Source: Phoronis australis
Lineage: Eukaryota > Phoronida > Phoronidae
DNA: 64,000 bases
Assembly (NCBI GenBank): GCA_002633005.1
Contig: NMRA01000102.1
Span: forward strand, 511,511 to 575,510
Direction of reading: 5' to 3'
The position numbers were made by a program, and so were the translations under genes. Below the pieces are notes generated by a model, which saw only the letters and a program-made list of their open reading frames with translations, was not told where the DNA came from and made no database searches. Of the stretch, positions 29,470 through 41,755 are shown piece after piece (position 1 is the stretch's first letter; each line of letters begins with the position of its first letter).

Positions 29470-31105
29470 TCACAAACTGGATAATAAATTGTGACGCTTG
29501 AGAGCATGATGGACATAGGGTAGATGAAGGGTATCCGGAGCTCTGATGAGAGATTCAGGTTTAGATGTCGTGGGAGTATGACAAAAACGATCGCTCACGT
29601 ACTTAACCCGAAGGTCTTGGTACGCACTGCAAACTAACACAACGTAGAATTCATCCTCTACATACCCCGAATTACATAAATTGCACAACCTTTTTTCATA
29701 AGCAATATTTGTTTAGCTATTAACGAACGATTTGAACATTGCAATCGAGTCAGGGACTGAATAAAAACACGTGGGATGCTAACTATTTCTAAATAATTCT
29801 CTAGACAATACATTATTTTATACCTCACATAGTAAGGCAGTTTTGCGTTACATTCGATATCAGATTGCCAGCCTTGCAAATAACAGTCACTGACACGTTT
29901 AGAAAAAACTGTCAAGAAATACGCTTAGTTTACCACACCCTGATTAAAACATACATCTGAAAAACCATAACAGACAGAAGTTTCCTTTAAAAACTTGGCC
30001 AATTATAAGATCTTCCGATCTGGTCTGACTGAAAAAGCCCATCGTATGGTGCCTTTACCCCACGACTACTAGGCATCTCCAGTATTTTGAACCAATATTT
30101 ACACAGGATACAAAGTATTTAGCAAATAATTTTGGGAATTGACCACATTCTCCCATAATTGCCGAGTTTGAACAACTGTCCACGCCTAAAATCCGTTTAC
30201 AAAACTTGATATGTACATTTTCCAGTGTTCATGTTCATTAAAGCCTCATATCTCAGCGCCGTAACACAAAGAGGGGTAAACTATATTATTATCGAACAGG
30301 TGAAAGGCTATTGACGGCGGTAGATCACAACATCTTCGCTTCAATTTAAAAATTGCAGGCAGCTTTATTTGCTTGACTGGATAAGGCTTTAATTGCTTTG
30401 GTCCACGAAACTTTTCGGGGTCCAAGGTATTTGAAATGAGACACCACATCGACCAAAGTTCCTTTGTAAAACCATTTCTCATATCGTCTAAGGGGACCGC
30501 CATTTCTGAAAATAACGAGCTTGGTTTTCTTCAAGTTTACTTGCATGCCTCACGATTCGCAAAATTCTGCCAAACAATTTAGCATACGTTGTAAGTTAAT
30601 GACGGTAGATGAGCATAACATCATGTCGCCTGCGTACAGCAGGTAGTCGACTCTTGGGACTTGTTCGCTGAGATATGTGCTATTAATACTACTTTTTGCA
30701 CCCAGGTGATCCAGAAATTCATTTAGATACAACACAAATAATAATGGGCTGATCACACAATCTTGGCGAGTGCCAACAGTACAATCTAAGAACTGTGTTA
30801 GGCCATCTTGAGTTTTCACACAATTGCGCAATTTACCATACACAGAACGGATTATGTTGAAAATTTTACCATTCATATCAATGTTTTTCAATCTACGGAA
30901 GAGTATTATGAGGGATTCGATCGAATGCCTTCGAGAAATCTACAAAGGCACAGTAAAATCTCCCACCCTGCCGACTCAAATAAATTTGAGACATAGCTTC
31001 AAGTGTAAACACTTGGTCAATCGTGGAGTAGCCCTTTCTAAAGCCAGTTTGAGATTCATAAATTTTATCATTATTTTGAGCCCAGCAATACAGACAATTA
31101 TTTAA
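29470..31105 (-). mobile_element. LINE fragment A (reverse transcriptase core and tail)
   Basis: From high to low coordinates the minus strand reads ESQTGFRKGYSTIDQVFTL, FYCAFVDFSKAFDRIPHNT, GTRQDCVISPLLFVLYLNEF, YLLYAGDMML, LKKTKLVIFRNGG and a C-terminal CNLCNSGYVEDEFYVVLVC-type zinc knuckle. The catalytic YADD has become YAGD and the usual QG is QD, so the element is dead. Together with fragment B it forms two head-to-tail copies in CRAL-TRIO intron 1. Confidence 0.75.
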
Positions 31106-31354
31106 AAGTTCGGTAAAAAGTTAATAGATTAATAGCCTCGTCATTGGAATTGTTATGTAAATAGAAAATATACTTGTTTGTTGAACTCATCAAACATTAA
31201 ATAAGAATTTTCGACGAACGGAGGTCTCTTCTAGGTGTTTCATAAGAATGGACTTCAGAGTCAACAGGGGAATTAATATTATCAGAGTATTCAAAATAGT
31301 ATTTCAAACACCAAGAGATATTGGGAGGTGATCTGACTCGTCAATAAAATAGGC

Positions 31355-31510
31355 AGCTACTACCTTAAATAACTATGTACAGCTACTACCTTAAATAACT
31401 ATGTACAGCTACTACCTTAAATAACTATGTACAGCTACTACCTTAAATAACTATGTACAGCTACTACCTTAAATAACTATGTACAGCTACTACCTTAAAT
31501 AACTATGTAG
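31355..31510. repeat. 26-bp minisatellite, 6 copies
   Basis: Six virtually identical units of AGCTACTACCTTAAATAACT plus ATGTAC. The near-perfect identity suggests recent expansion. Confidence 0.92.
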
Positions 31511-32079
31511 AATCAATTAAATAATCTGCAGCCTTACACTCATCTTCTGCCAAGTCTGACGTTAATTGTTTTCCTGGTCTAAAAGAGTGCGATAAACTTA
31601 GCTGCATGGTTGGCGTCGTAATTTTCTCGTTCTATCGATTTTCATTAGACTGATACACAGCACTGTAGACGATTTAACGATAACACGATTCTGCCATTTT
31701 GCAAGAGTCTGTTTTAGTCAAATTGCAATTAGATATTACTCAAAGATTTAGGCCAGGCCCAGCCTTCCATCTTCACGAGCCGTACGGACATTCTCACTAA
31801 CATTGCACAACACGAACAGTTTCCTAGTAGGAGAAAAAAACTTGTATGCCCGAAAAATACTGTTGTGTAAGAAAAGTGCCTGTATTGGAAAAAGACTTGT
31901 GTTACGTAGAAAACAGCTTGTGAGAAATGAACGCTTTTATGATATAACAACACTCGTGAGGTTCGTGAGAGAAGGCGGCCGGCTATCCTGAGATTAGACA
32001 ATCTAGCAAAACGTGGACTATCATCGACATTCATTAACCTTCTCTCAAGTAATACAAAAATAAACTGCAAATATATCAC

Positions 32080-32338
32080 CTTCGAGTAAGCCGTACGCCT
32101 TCTCAATGTTATATTTCCGTGCACGTAGATATCGACGTAGGAATCCGTCATCTCTAGTAGCACAAATCTCTTGAATTTTCGACCCCACATCTGTATCATT
32201 TCTTTCGTTAATTCTTTGTCGCAGCAATGATGGAAATGTTCTGCTTTTTTCTTGTGTTTCGTTTAATTCTTCTTCAGCTTTTTTAATCACGTGATCCGGC
32301 AACGTACCACATTTATCCCACACGGTTCCCTCGCTCAT
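32080..32338 (-). CDS. CRAL-TRIO lipid-binding protein, exon 1 (start)
   Basis: First coding exon of a complete five-exon gene: 32338-32080, 19060-18945, 16147-15926, 14901-14791, 14227-14048. All junctions are GT/AG with matching phases, giving 295 codons. The ATG at 32338 opens MSEGTVWDKCGTLPD, followed by the N-terminal helices and the signature DDGFLRRYLRARKYNIEKA of the CRAL-TRIO N-domain. It ends GAAG/GTGATA (phase 1). The family (alpha-tocopherol transfer protein, clavesin, retinaldehyde-binding protein, TTPAL) carries hydrophobic ligands between membranes, and the length of 295 fits. Which ligand or orthologue is undecided, so I give no symbol. The first intron is 13 kb and stuffed with transposons. 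No lesion is visible in the coding parts. Confidence 0.93.
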
Positions 32339-32666
32339 GTTGTAATAAAGAAAGATTGATGCAAATTGAAATCACGTAGTTGACAGCGAACACGGCTGCT
32401 CAGTGTTCATGACCACAATACTCATTTACAAGCCCCAGTCTTTGAAATGGGTGATCGACTGAAACAAGCGAGCAAGCACACTTGAATATGTGTTCATAAC
32501 CTGCTTTTAGCTCTTGTAACGATAATTTGCAAACCTCCACGATCGGAAAATGTCACGTCAGTGTTCGTAATTTACTAATTGCTACTCGCTGAATGAAGGT
32601 CTTCTGTAAGTGGTCTCCGAAGACGCTCTCAATCCCGCTTTCTTCATGTTAAGAGACATCTCTACA
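32339..32666. promoter_or_regulatory. 5' flank of the CRAL-TRIO gene
   Basis: Presumed promoter/5'-UTR region between the start codon and the first upstream mobile element. No clear TATA box or other motif was recognised. Confidence 0.3.
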
Positions 32667-32868
32667 CAGTGGCGGACCTAGGATACCATAACGGGGGCGG
32701 GGCAACATGTTGCCTCCGGGTAATGCGCGAAGCGCGGTTGTATGTGCACAGGCGTCGCGAAACGGTTGTGGGGGCGTAGACCTTTTGTTCAGGAAGCTGT
32801 CGGTGGACTCAGGAAGCTTTCGGTGGACTAAAAAAAAACAAGAGCACGCCCCCCGGTCCGCTACCGAA
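32667..32868. mobile_element. small TIR element, related family
   Basis: It begins CAGTGGCGGACCTAGGATAC and its right end resembles the inverted form (CCCCGGTCCGCTAC). The target duplication is unclear. It lies next to the ~940-bp relative at 32921. Confidence 0.45.
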
Positions 32869-32920
32869 CTCAATATTTCCTCACGCTTTACGCTGCTGTT
32901 GTTTCATTTTGCTTCCGGTA

Positions 32921-33858
32921 GCCAAGGGGGGGCGGGCCCCCTGCCCCCCTTGGCTGCCGCAAAAAATAAAACAGCAAGAGCGTAGGGAAATGTTGAGTTT
33001 ATTAATTAACCCTGCTAATTAACATTATAAGGCGGAAACAAAAATAATTAAATGTGTGCAGTTTTAGTGTGTTTGGGGGGGGGCTCATATCCAATTTGAA
33101 GTGTCAAATTCGGAACACAGCTCAATCGTAACGAAACTATGGCTAAGTATAGGCTCTAACGCGATGTCGCAGGCGACCGGCAGTGGCGCTGCGCACTACG
33201 ACTCCGTTTCCGTCGTCTGCTTTACTGTGCAATCATAGACTATAGGTGGCATGAAGAAAATTACTTCATTTGTTTAAAGAAAATGGAATCTTGAGTGACG
33301 ATGAAAAAACAGAAGCTGCTGGTAAGATGTGAATTTTAATCGAAGCCTTAGTGAATCACTCAGAAACTCATAATTCTCTCTTTGTCAAACCTTAACTTAA
33401 GACGATTTCCAAAGCAATCGCGTCATTAATGCCAACACAAAAAACGGATTTGGTCTTTTGGGCAATTGAAGACTATTTTAAATACAACAAATTTTGTTAC
33501 GAACTGATTGCACAAAATATAAAAAGTGTAATAAGCATTACAAAAGAAGTAGGTTTCGCGCGCAAACGCTGTGGCCATAAACAAGTAGGTCTCTTATTAT
33601 GAAATTAAGAGTGAAGTCGTGGTGGTGCAGCGCTGTATCCGCCAGGTCGGGAGTTCGAGTTTGTGATAAATGCAGTTTTTCATGTTTGCCACGTTCTCTG
33701 TGTTTTTTCTTTTTCTTTGCCTTTTTTCTTGGATAATACTTCTGGAATCAAGGAAAATGTTTGATTTTTAGAGGAAAAAACAGAAAGAAATTCCTGGGCG
33801 ATAGGGGGGGGCGNCAAAATGTTGGGCCCCCCCTTGTGATATCCTAGATCCGCCACTG
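32921..33858. mobile_element. ~940-bp TIR element, CGGTA flanks
   Basis: Co-linear relative of 22639-23627 that ends TATCCTAGATCCGCCACTG, with CGGTA at 32916-32920 and 33859-33863. The left end lacks the terminal CATAGGCGGAT. It contains an eroded tRNA-like segment near 33620-33670 (GAGTTCGAG retained) and one undetermined base at 33814. Confidence 0.65.
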
Positions 33859-34019
33859 CGGTAGGCCAAATCCGGCCACCGATTAGGAGTTTTCATCTCG
33901 TCAAAAATACATTCCACACTTAAAACTTACTACTCAGTGGTCCTTTCTACTTCTACACGTATCTTCCTTGAAGCTTCGTTAGTGACTTTGGCGAAAAATG
34001 CCAACTCCATTTTTTCACC

Positions 34020-34410
34020 ACCCGCGCGATAACCAAAATATTTCAACTGAATCACGTGAGTTAGGCAGAAGCTAGAGCGAGAGTGAGCTAGCGCGTGACA
34101 CTTGCAAAATAACATGGGAAGGTATCAAGTGAAATTTGTAAGATTTGTGTCCCTTGGAATTTTTATTCGTCAACATGCGTGATTTCACGTAACTTCCACA
34201 AAATGCCACCCGGCAAGAGAAACTCGAGCAAACCGCAACAGATTTTCATGGATTTGTTCAAATTATCGTGACTGAAACGTCTGCAGACTTATGATATGTG
34301 TTAATTATATCTCCATGTGCATATATTCATGTTTCATTGTATTTTATTTCCTGTATTTTGAAATTGTAAGTTTTTGTGGGGATGTTCTATCGCCCCTGTA
34401 TGCTTGCGGC
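34020..34410. repeat. dispersed repeat, inverted copy of 5.93-6.33 kb
   Basis: See the 5930-6330 copy. This copy reads from the side containing ACACTTGCAAAATAACAT to GATGTTCTATCGCCCCTG. Confidence 0.65.
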
Positions 34411-36305
34411 CTACAGAAACGCATGGTGGCCTAGTCGGTAATAAGTCCGCACAGCGAAAATGCAGAATCAAGTGCCACACACATCACACTCGAATTAAAC
34501 TTCAAATATTAACGGATAAACGAGCACACGTCGAAACTGCGATCTCGTGAACACGTTTCCTTGCGGAATCAACAATTCAAAAGCAGTCGGCTGGACTACA
34601 AAACCTTATCTCCGGACGTGTTACCCGGACTTCAAAACACGGCGGCCTCATCCATAACACGATGGCCGGTGCTAACCAGTTGGCCGGTGATCAAACACGA
34701 CGACCGGACTTCCTGAGAGATTCGCTTTGAATGTCTCGAAAGATTCAAGTGACATCTAGTCTTTATTTCTCGTGCACGTTTGTTTGTTTTGTTAAAAATC
34801 GGCGATTTGTTCGGCCATTGCGCATGAGCACCGGCAAACCATTTTTTGGTGTGGCAATCTGCGGGTTTTGAGGTCCGGCGACCACCAAGTTGGAGTCCAG
34901 CCAGAGGGTTTTGAAGTAAGGGCAAGTGGTTAGGAAATCTGACCAATTGTTGATTACCCTTGCATTTATCTTTTGCAATAATTCTGCAAATATAACTGCA
35001 CTGATATCTTAAGCTCTTCGAAAGAACTTATTCACTCGAAGATTCGATTTTTACTACTCGTTTGTCACTCCGCCATTTACATTTTTGAACTCGTGAGCTG
35101 ACGCATTCACTTGACTGGGCTGGCATTCGGACAACTGCATGACATCATTAGGTCGAAAACTAAGATTTCAAGATGACAGACAATTTGATTCGTCGTTAAT
35201 TGTTAGAGAAAGATAAAAGATGAGAAATATAACCAGTAAGATTGTTTGCGTTTTTCTAAACTGGTGGTTAGTACTAACACACTGAACAAGAATTTTCCTC
35301 CCATGTTTTGAGTTATGTCCATTTCACCAAGTGTTGAAAAGCATTCAGGTGGATCTTCAGCTCTATTCAAGGGCCGTTTCTGGTCTAAAAATGAGTCGAA
35401 TTACAGATCTAAGTCAACTATGTGTTTGTGATATCATCTAGCCAGGTCAAATTGAGGTCAGCTCGCTATGAATTACGAATTACCGTCAGTAGCCTCTCCC
35501 TTTTGGCGTTTACACTGCATAGTTTAGTCAAAGAATCAGTGGGATTTGGTGAAAAAATCGACACAATTTTAATGTGGCAGTTAGCCCAAGTTAAGCAACA
35601 AATCTGCATCAATGAAAATACCGGCAACACACTAACAAAGTGGACACCTAAGGACACGTGACCAGCATAAGACTAAGAAAGGTGACCAAACTCAGGGCAC
35701 GCGATAACAGAATTTTCGTTGTTTTTTACTTCCAATGTGAAAACAGAGACATGAGTTCAAGGCGTAACACATTGAGGAAGGGTAGGTAGAGGCTTAGGCT
35801 AGTGTCTCTTCCAATTACAGGAGAAAAGTTACGTTGATCGTGGCATCGCTTAAACCGAAGGTGATTTGTATGTCATTTTGGCAAATTGCCGTTATTTTTG
35901 GCACTAAATCAATAAATTGACCATGAACAAATGACGTTTGAAAATATAACGCAACTCTTGTTTTTTGTAGTTTTGTCAGGATTTCTAATTTTTCGACACT
36001 TTTCTGCTGAACGATGCGATCAAGAACACAACGATAAGCGATCGGGAACGCTAATTCGTGTTTGTGTATGCGATCGGGAACGCATCGTGGTGTGTCGAAC
36101 AGCAATGAACTTTTTACTTATAAAACGTGAAAAGGGTTACAAAATAAGTGTGGTGCAATGAATTAATCACATTTTGCGTAATTACTGTGTTACTTTCGTA
36201 TCAAAACAGAACAGCAGCATAACACATTTCCATAAAATTGCCATGAGCATTACATGTACATCGAGCATAATTTTAGTTTCAGAAACGAATTCATTTTCAT
36301 TTCAG
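34411..36305. other. no supported gene
   Basis: Several frames of 60-105 codons exist on both strands, but none has a domain, codon pattern or splice context that I can support. Confidence 0.35.
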
Positions 36306-36366
36306 GAAACAAGTTCACTGTTATTGTGAGTCGAGCTTCAACGAACATGTTATCCACGACGTGAAG
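36306..36366 (+). CDS. possible orphan internal exon
   Basis: A pyrimidine-rich acceptor TTTTCATTTCAG/GAAACAAG and a donor GTGAAG/GTACAC bracket 61 bases that, in one frame, encode KQVHCYCESSFNEHVIHDVK. It could belong to the same plus-strand gene as the exons at 41685 and 42457, but there is no connecting evidence and no family match. It may be chance. Confidence 0.22.
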
Positions 36367-37729
36367 GTACACCCTACCAGGGTTTTGAAATACAGAAATC
36401 TACTTTTAGACGAAACCACTGAGAACAAGGGTTTCTCAACTGAAGATTAACCCACAGGAGTTGTTCCATGTGGCGTGTTCGCCAGGGGTAAACAAATTGT
36501 TGCAGCAGATGAAAGCGAATGTAGAATCTTTTTGTAAAATTGTGACAGCAAAAGAAAAAAATAAAACAAATAGCCAGTGAAGTCAAAAAATGAGCTTGCC
36601 CATGGGGAGAGAGGGGAGTGCGGCAACACTTCATGAGATGATTCAAAGATTGCCACTCATAAACGTCTGGGATCTAAAAATTGGCCAGAAGTTGTGTAAA
36701 CTGATGTGTTGATAAAACGGGTGGGATTTTACTTGATGTTTTACTGATAACATCGATACAGAGATGAACAGATTGACTTGCGGCACCCGCCGTGTGGCTT
36801 GAATGTACGTTGTGTTTGACTCTTCTGTTTTGTAGTCTTGGTCCTACGTTCACCTAGATCATCAGTTCATGATCTCCAGTTAAATGTGACATTTAAAAAG
36901 ATTGAGAAAATAAGAGTTATAATACACGTACTATATTGTGATTTTCTCAGAACGTAGTCAACATGTTGTCATTAACGCCACTTCAACTACACAGGAAATC
37001 AACAATATTATAGCATTTCTATTATAATATAAATCTTCTATCACACATTTCTCAAAATTGGTCTTACAAAAATATATGAATTTATTGCTTTAGGGAAATC
37101 AACATTACAAATCCATTGAACATTTCCAACGAATTGCTTTTGGAATGTGTTAGACTAAATCATAATTAAATCATATGCAATGACTGATTGATAGTATAAT
37201 AGTCTCTCACAAGAAATAAACAACAATATGAAAGCAATTTCTACAATAATCATAGACATATATTTTCTTTTAAAATGCTAATTGGTCATAACAATTGTAT
37301 GTAAATATTGCCCAATGACACTCAGTATGGCCATTTAAATCTACCTAAACACTACAAAAATGTACAGGTTCTGTTTAAGATCCTTTTGAAATAACACAAA
37401 TATAGAAAGAAACTTGATGAAAAAAGGTTCAAAACAAAACGTCAAAATACTATAACACCAGACAACTACCAACTACAGACTCTGTAAATCTGAATAAACT
37501 ATAGTTGTTTTTAAATGTTTATTACGAAATCTTCAGAATACAATGAATATATATACATAACCCAGGAAGCGCCAAGAGGCATTAGATCTGGGTTAAAAAT
37601 ACAAAGAAATCTGTATACAATTATTATACACGAATACATAAATTAAAAAACTGATGTTAAGATTACAATGATATATGATTACGAATGTAAATAATTCATT
37701 TTCATTCACATGTATACAATTCTATCCAC
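36367..37729. other. AT-rich, nothing recognised
   Basis: Strongly AT-rich from about 36900 on, with no supported frame. It flanks the 3' end of the LINE that follows. Confidence 0.35.
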
Positions 37730-39500
37730 TCACACAAGAGATTTAATGGTATAAAGAAATTCTGATACTATTTCGAATAAAACCTTATTTTCATTTGGGT
37801 TGAGTTCTTGACATCCATATAGAAAAAAAAAATTTTGTTGTACAATTGCGGAATTTCGGAATATTTTTTGTAAACATTTGGTTATTCTTCGAGTGTCTGG
37901 AAAAGCTGTACCCTCTCCTCCTTGCATACCTCACAAGCAAAGAAAACATGAGGATATGTCTGGTTGTCTCCACAGGAACACAGAGGCGAAATATTATTAA
38001 AATTATGTCTAAATTTCTCGTTGTTTAGGAATAGACCGCATCTTGATCTGTATACGGTTATTTCATGGTTGCGAGGAAGTTGGAATGATGTCAATGGGAC
38101 TGGTAAGTCTTGAGTAGTGGTATGCATTTTAAAGTTATTTTAGAGAGTGCCGATTGAGGAGCTTTCTTTTATTTTGAATGGTAAGAAATTCCAGTTGTCA
38201 ATACAACTTAATATCGTTGATCTCCTGAAGGCTTGGCAGATAGAATATGGAATAGTGTGCATATTACTTTGTCGCAGTACTGGTCTCGTGTTTGGTCTTT
38301 TGCAGGAGTCAAAGAGGATTTTTTTAGAGTAATTGTTTATGTTGGTTAAGACTTTGAATGTATACATGGACAGGTGGAGTTTACGACGGGTTGCTAGTTT
38401 GCTCCAGTTGAGACTATTTATAACGTTGGTTGTGTTGGACCCTTTGTATGCCCCTGCTATGGCTAAAGCTGCTTGGTATTGTAGTCTTTCTAATTGAAGA
38501 AGTGTGCCAGCGTTTGCCGATTGGTAGATTATTTCACACTAATCTAGATGTGGAAGTACAAAAGACTTGAACAGAGTTTCAAGATGCATGGAGTTGAGAT
38601 GACGAGAGATAATTCTAATTGTAAGCTTATGGTCTAGTAACAAGTCAAGATGTTTGTGCGTGAACGTATTGGTAATAATTTCCCCATTGAGTGCTAATTC
38701 CAGCGTTGGATTTGTTTAGAAATGAGTATCATTAGACTTAGAAAATATAAGATCAACACAATTTTCAGGTTTAAATTTCATCTTCCATTTGTAAGACCAG
38801 TCATAGTGTTTGTTAAAGTCAGTTTGCAATTGTAAGAAGTCATTGGGATGCTCCTTTGAGAATGGGTGGAAAATTGAAGTGTCATCAGCATATAAGAATA
38901 TTTCAAAGTTTATTGTGTCTGGAAGATCATTGATGTACAGTAAAAAGAGTAAGGGGCCTAGTACGCTACCCTGTGGCACTTACGAAACCTGGCGTTTATG
39001 AAGGTGATATGGCACCCTCAATTCGGACTTTGTGAGTTAGATATTCCAGATATGATTTTAAAAGTAAGAGGAAAGTGGCTGAGAAACCGTAAGATTGTAA
39101 TTTATGTAGAAGAAGGTCATGGGGAACGACATCAAAAGCTGACGCAATATCTAAAAATACGGATCTCACGTTGTACCCTTGATCAAAGTGGAGGTGGATG
39201 TCGTGTACAATTTCTGTAAGTTGGGACCAGGCATGAATGCAAATTGGCGACGATATATGAGGTTTTGTGAAGAGAGGTGTTTTTTTTCTAAAATTTTGGA
39301 TAAGGTATTTTAACTTAAAAGTAGAGTTATGTGGCGATAGTTGGCAATGTCTGTTTTGGAGTTCTTTTTGTGTATTGGTATCATAACTATAGTGACGTAA
39401 CAACCTTCACCACTGGACTTAATCATTTCATTCATGACGTTTCTGCTTGCTATGCCTGTAGTAGGAGGCATACTCTTTGCATGACATGTCAACTTCACCA
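37730..39500 (-). mobile_element. LINE fragment (reverse transcriptase and tail)
   Basis: The minus strand reads, in order, [70 protein letters not shown] (intact YADD), NWNFLPFKIKESSS and a tail with CSCGDNQTYPHVFFAC. These are the reverse transcriptase and C-terminal zinc-knuckle region of a jockey/CR1-like non-LTR element. A missing endonuclease, frameshifts and stops show it is a dead 5'-truncated copy. Confidence 0.8.
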
Positions 39501-39706
39501 CAAAAAGAACGTCCTCGTGCTGTGACGCAGTGTTGCATCAGGTTCACTCTTTCCGTGAAACATTGATCACAGATAGGACACTGAATCGACTTGGTTCCTG
39601 AGCACGATGCTTCATGCTGAGTTTTACTATATTGGTAAAAAAGTCTTGACGCATGCAACTCGTCAATCACAGGGCTGGTAAAGGTCTTGCTTTGTTGTAG
39701 TGTCAC
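39428..39706 (-). CDS. uncertain frame with C2H2-like cysteine/histidine pattern
   Basis: A frame without ATG at its start (opens at GTG) contains SIQCPICDQCFTERVNLMQH, the C-x2-C-x12-H half of a classical zinc finger, and later YRHSKQKRH. The second histidine spacing is not canonical. It adjoins the upstream edge of the LINE and could be an exon, part of an element, or chance. Confidence 0.2.
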   Translation of the reverse strand: MTLQQSKTFTSPVIDELHASRLFYQYSKTQHEASCSGTKSIQCPICDQCFTERVNLMQHCVTARGRSFCGEVDMSCKEYASYYRHSKQKRHE

Positions 39707-40074
39707 TGTATTTTATTGCCACTTGGACATACTAAGTCGATTTCTAAGTTCCTGACCGAGGTTCCACAACACACACACAAATTCCGTTGTGACATGCAGC
39801 AGTTGTACTACTCTTATTTTGAAGGCGTGGACGTTAACACCCTAAAGGACTCGTCGTGTGGCTACAGTTCAACTGAAAGAATCAAACACATTCAGTTATG
39901 TTTGTGAGGCTAAATCTTAATTAGCAATTATAGAAATTGAACATGGCTTAAACAAGGCAAGTTTAACTATTGTAAACGAAACAGTGATATCTTTGGTTAG
40001 GATTGTGAGTTGTGAGTTGAATAAAATGTGAAATGTCACTCCATGAGATATTAAGGAAATGAATGGAACAATAC

Positions 40075-40164
40075 CTCAAGGTTTCTTCAGGTGATATGCT
40101 TCTATGACCAGTCTGGGACTCTTCCAAAGAAGGTTGTACAGGGGGTTTGTCTAAACCATTCATT
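40075..40164 (-). CDS. possible orphan exon
   Basis: Ninety bases between GCACTTTCAG/AATGAA and CTTGAG/GTATTG. In one frame they encode MNGLDKPPVQPSLEESQ followed by SISPEETL, a hydrophilic segment of plausible coding composition. No partner exon or family was recognised. Confidence 0.28.
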
Positions 40165-40627
40165 CTGAAAGTGCACATGACAAAGGAGGGTTTGAATATT
40201 ACAATTTGACTCGTTTTACCAGGAGCAATCACAAGATTTAAGAATGTACTTTCAGTCAATTTGTCACACTTTTACGCTTGAAACAACTTTGATTTAAGTA
40301 CCAGAAGGCAAAATTTGTACCTGAGAAAGCATCATTCTAAACTGACAGCGACTTAAGAGACTTATAATTGATGAAAATTCAGGCTTACATTAGAGCCCAC
40401 AGCCTAATCTCTGTATTCGAAAATTGAGCGATTCCATGATATGAGCAAACATAAAGCTTTGCACTCCAATCACGCGATTGGCTAATTTTTTGAGGTTGTG
40501 GGTTCAAGTAATGTACCTGGACCATGCAGACTGCAAGTAACCATTTTCTCCTAACCTGCACAGTCTAAGATGGAAATACAGAGAAAAGTGGCCATAAATA
40601 ACTGAATAAGTTTGGCACACCTATTCT

Positions 40628-40880
40628 TTATGATCGACATATGTCCCGAATAATAGATAAATGATACGTGCGTTGCAAGCTCGTTACCAGAGATGAAAAG
40701 GAGGCCGAGGTAGGCGATATAAGGTCATTTATTATGACTAGTACAATTACAATAAAATGAATACAGGTAAATAACGTATAATAGGTAATCTCTGGTAAGA
40801 TGAACAACAAAAAGCGTCAAAAAGATGTTGTAAGACAGTTCATACCCATCCGCAGGGACACACGAAGGGAGAGAAATGAA
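40628..40880 (-). repeat. dispersed repeat 3' end, inverted copy of 15.7-15.86 kb
   Basis: The minus strand carries the same AATAAATGACCTTATATCGC and TTCGGGACATATGTCG blocks as the 15.7-kb copy and extends about 80 bases further 5'. Confidence 0.65.
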
Positions 40881-41684
40881 TGAAAATTGTGCAGGACTAC
40901 TTACAAACAGGGATTCATCCAGGATTTCGAAAATAGGATGTCCAAAATGGAGTTTCCAATATTTCAGGGTGTCCGTGATGCCCACGACGCATTACCCCTA
41001 CCACCGTGCACCAGCAACCACCCCCACAGTGATTTTTTTTACAAAAATACGTTTACATCTGCATTTTCAAAAGAACCCCGGTAGCGAGCTTTTTTACTAA
41101 AAAACTGCTTAGTCCTAGACTGTTACGTCTAAGTTTACGAATACAGCCAAGCAGCGTACCAGGCAATTATTAGTCAGAGATATTTTTGAAGGATGAGTGC
41201 AATTCGCAGATGATGTGTGGTTTATATTTTGGCAACATGTGTCGCTGCTGTTTCATATTAAAACATGAAACACTGTCTTGTTTGAGTTATTTATATTAGG
41301 TTTGTATAAACCCTACTTCAAACATATCAGTGTGATGTTTTTATTCTAATGTATCAGTGCTTTGGTGGATGTTCTGTTGAGCAAGGAACAGTTTTCATAT
41401 AACTAATTTTCATGTGAAAAATATCAACTGTCTTACATTTGTAATATAACTGCAAGCTAACTCCAACTGCTAGTTGAAATTCTGCATGTATCATTTTGGT
41501 GTGGGGAGCAATCACGATTTACAAAAACCTTATTTTGAGTTTTTGCCGTTGTACGATTCCATCTGTCGATTCAATGTCGCTGTTTCAGATTCATATATAA
41601 AGGTCTGAGTTTTCAGTGTAGAGGTCTCAGAATAAATTTTAAACTGAATATCTTCTTACAAATGCCACTATTGTCATCTTGCAG

Positions 41685-41755
41685 GGATTCAGAGCTGTTG
41701 TTCACCCTTGTCCTTATCTTCTTTGTCACCTGCATCCTCACAATCTGGATCAAAG
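41685..41755 (+). CDS. transmembrane exon of an unidentified membrane protein
   Basis: Acceptor CATCTTGCAG/GGATTC and donor ATCAAAG/GTTTGT bracket 71 bases that encode DSELLFTLVLIFFVTCILT then IWIK, a textbook single transmembrane helix preceded by acidic residues. It splices in phase 1 to the exon at 42457. The upstream exons were not identified, so the protein family is unknown. Confidence 0.55.

Noticed and set aside
31355-31510. CRISPR-like regular repeat
   Set aside because: The units are contiguous without unique spacers, and the genome is eukaryotic; it is a minisatellite.
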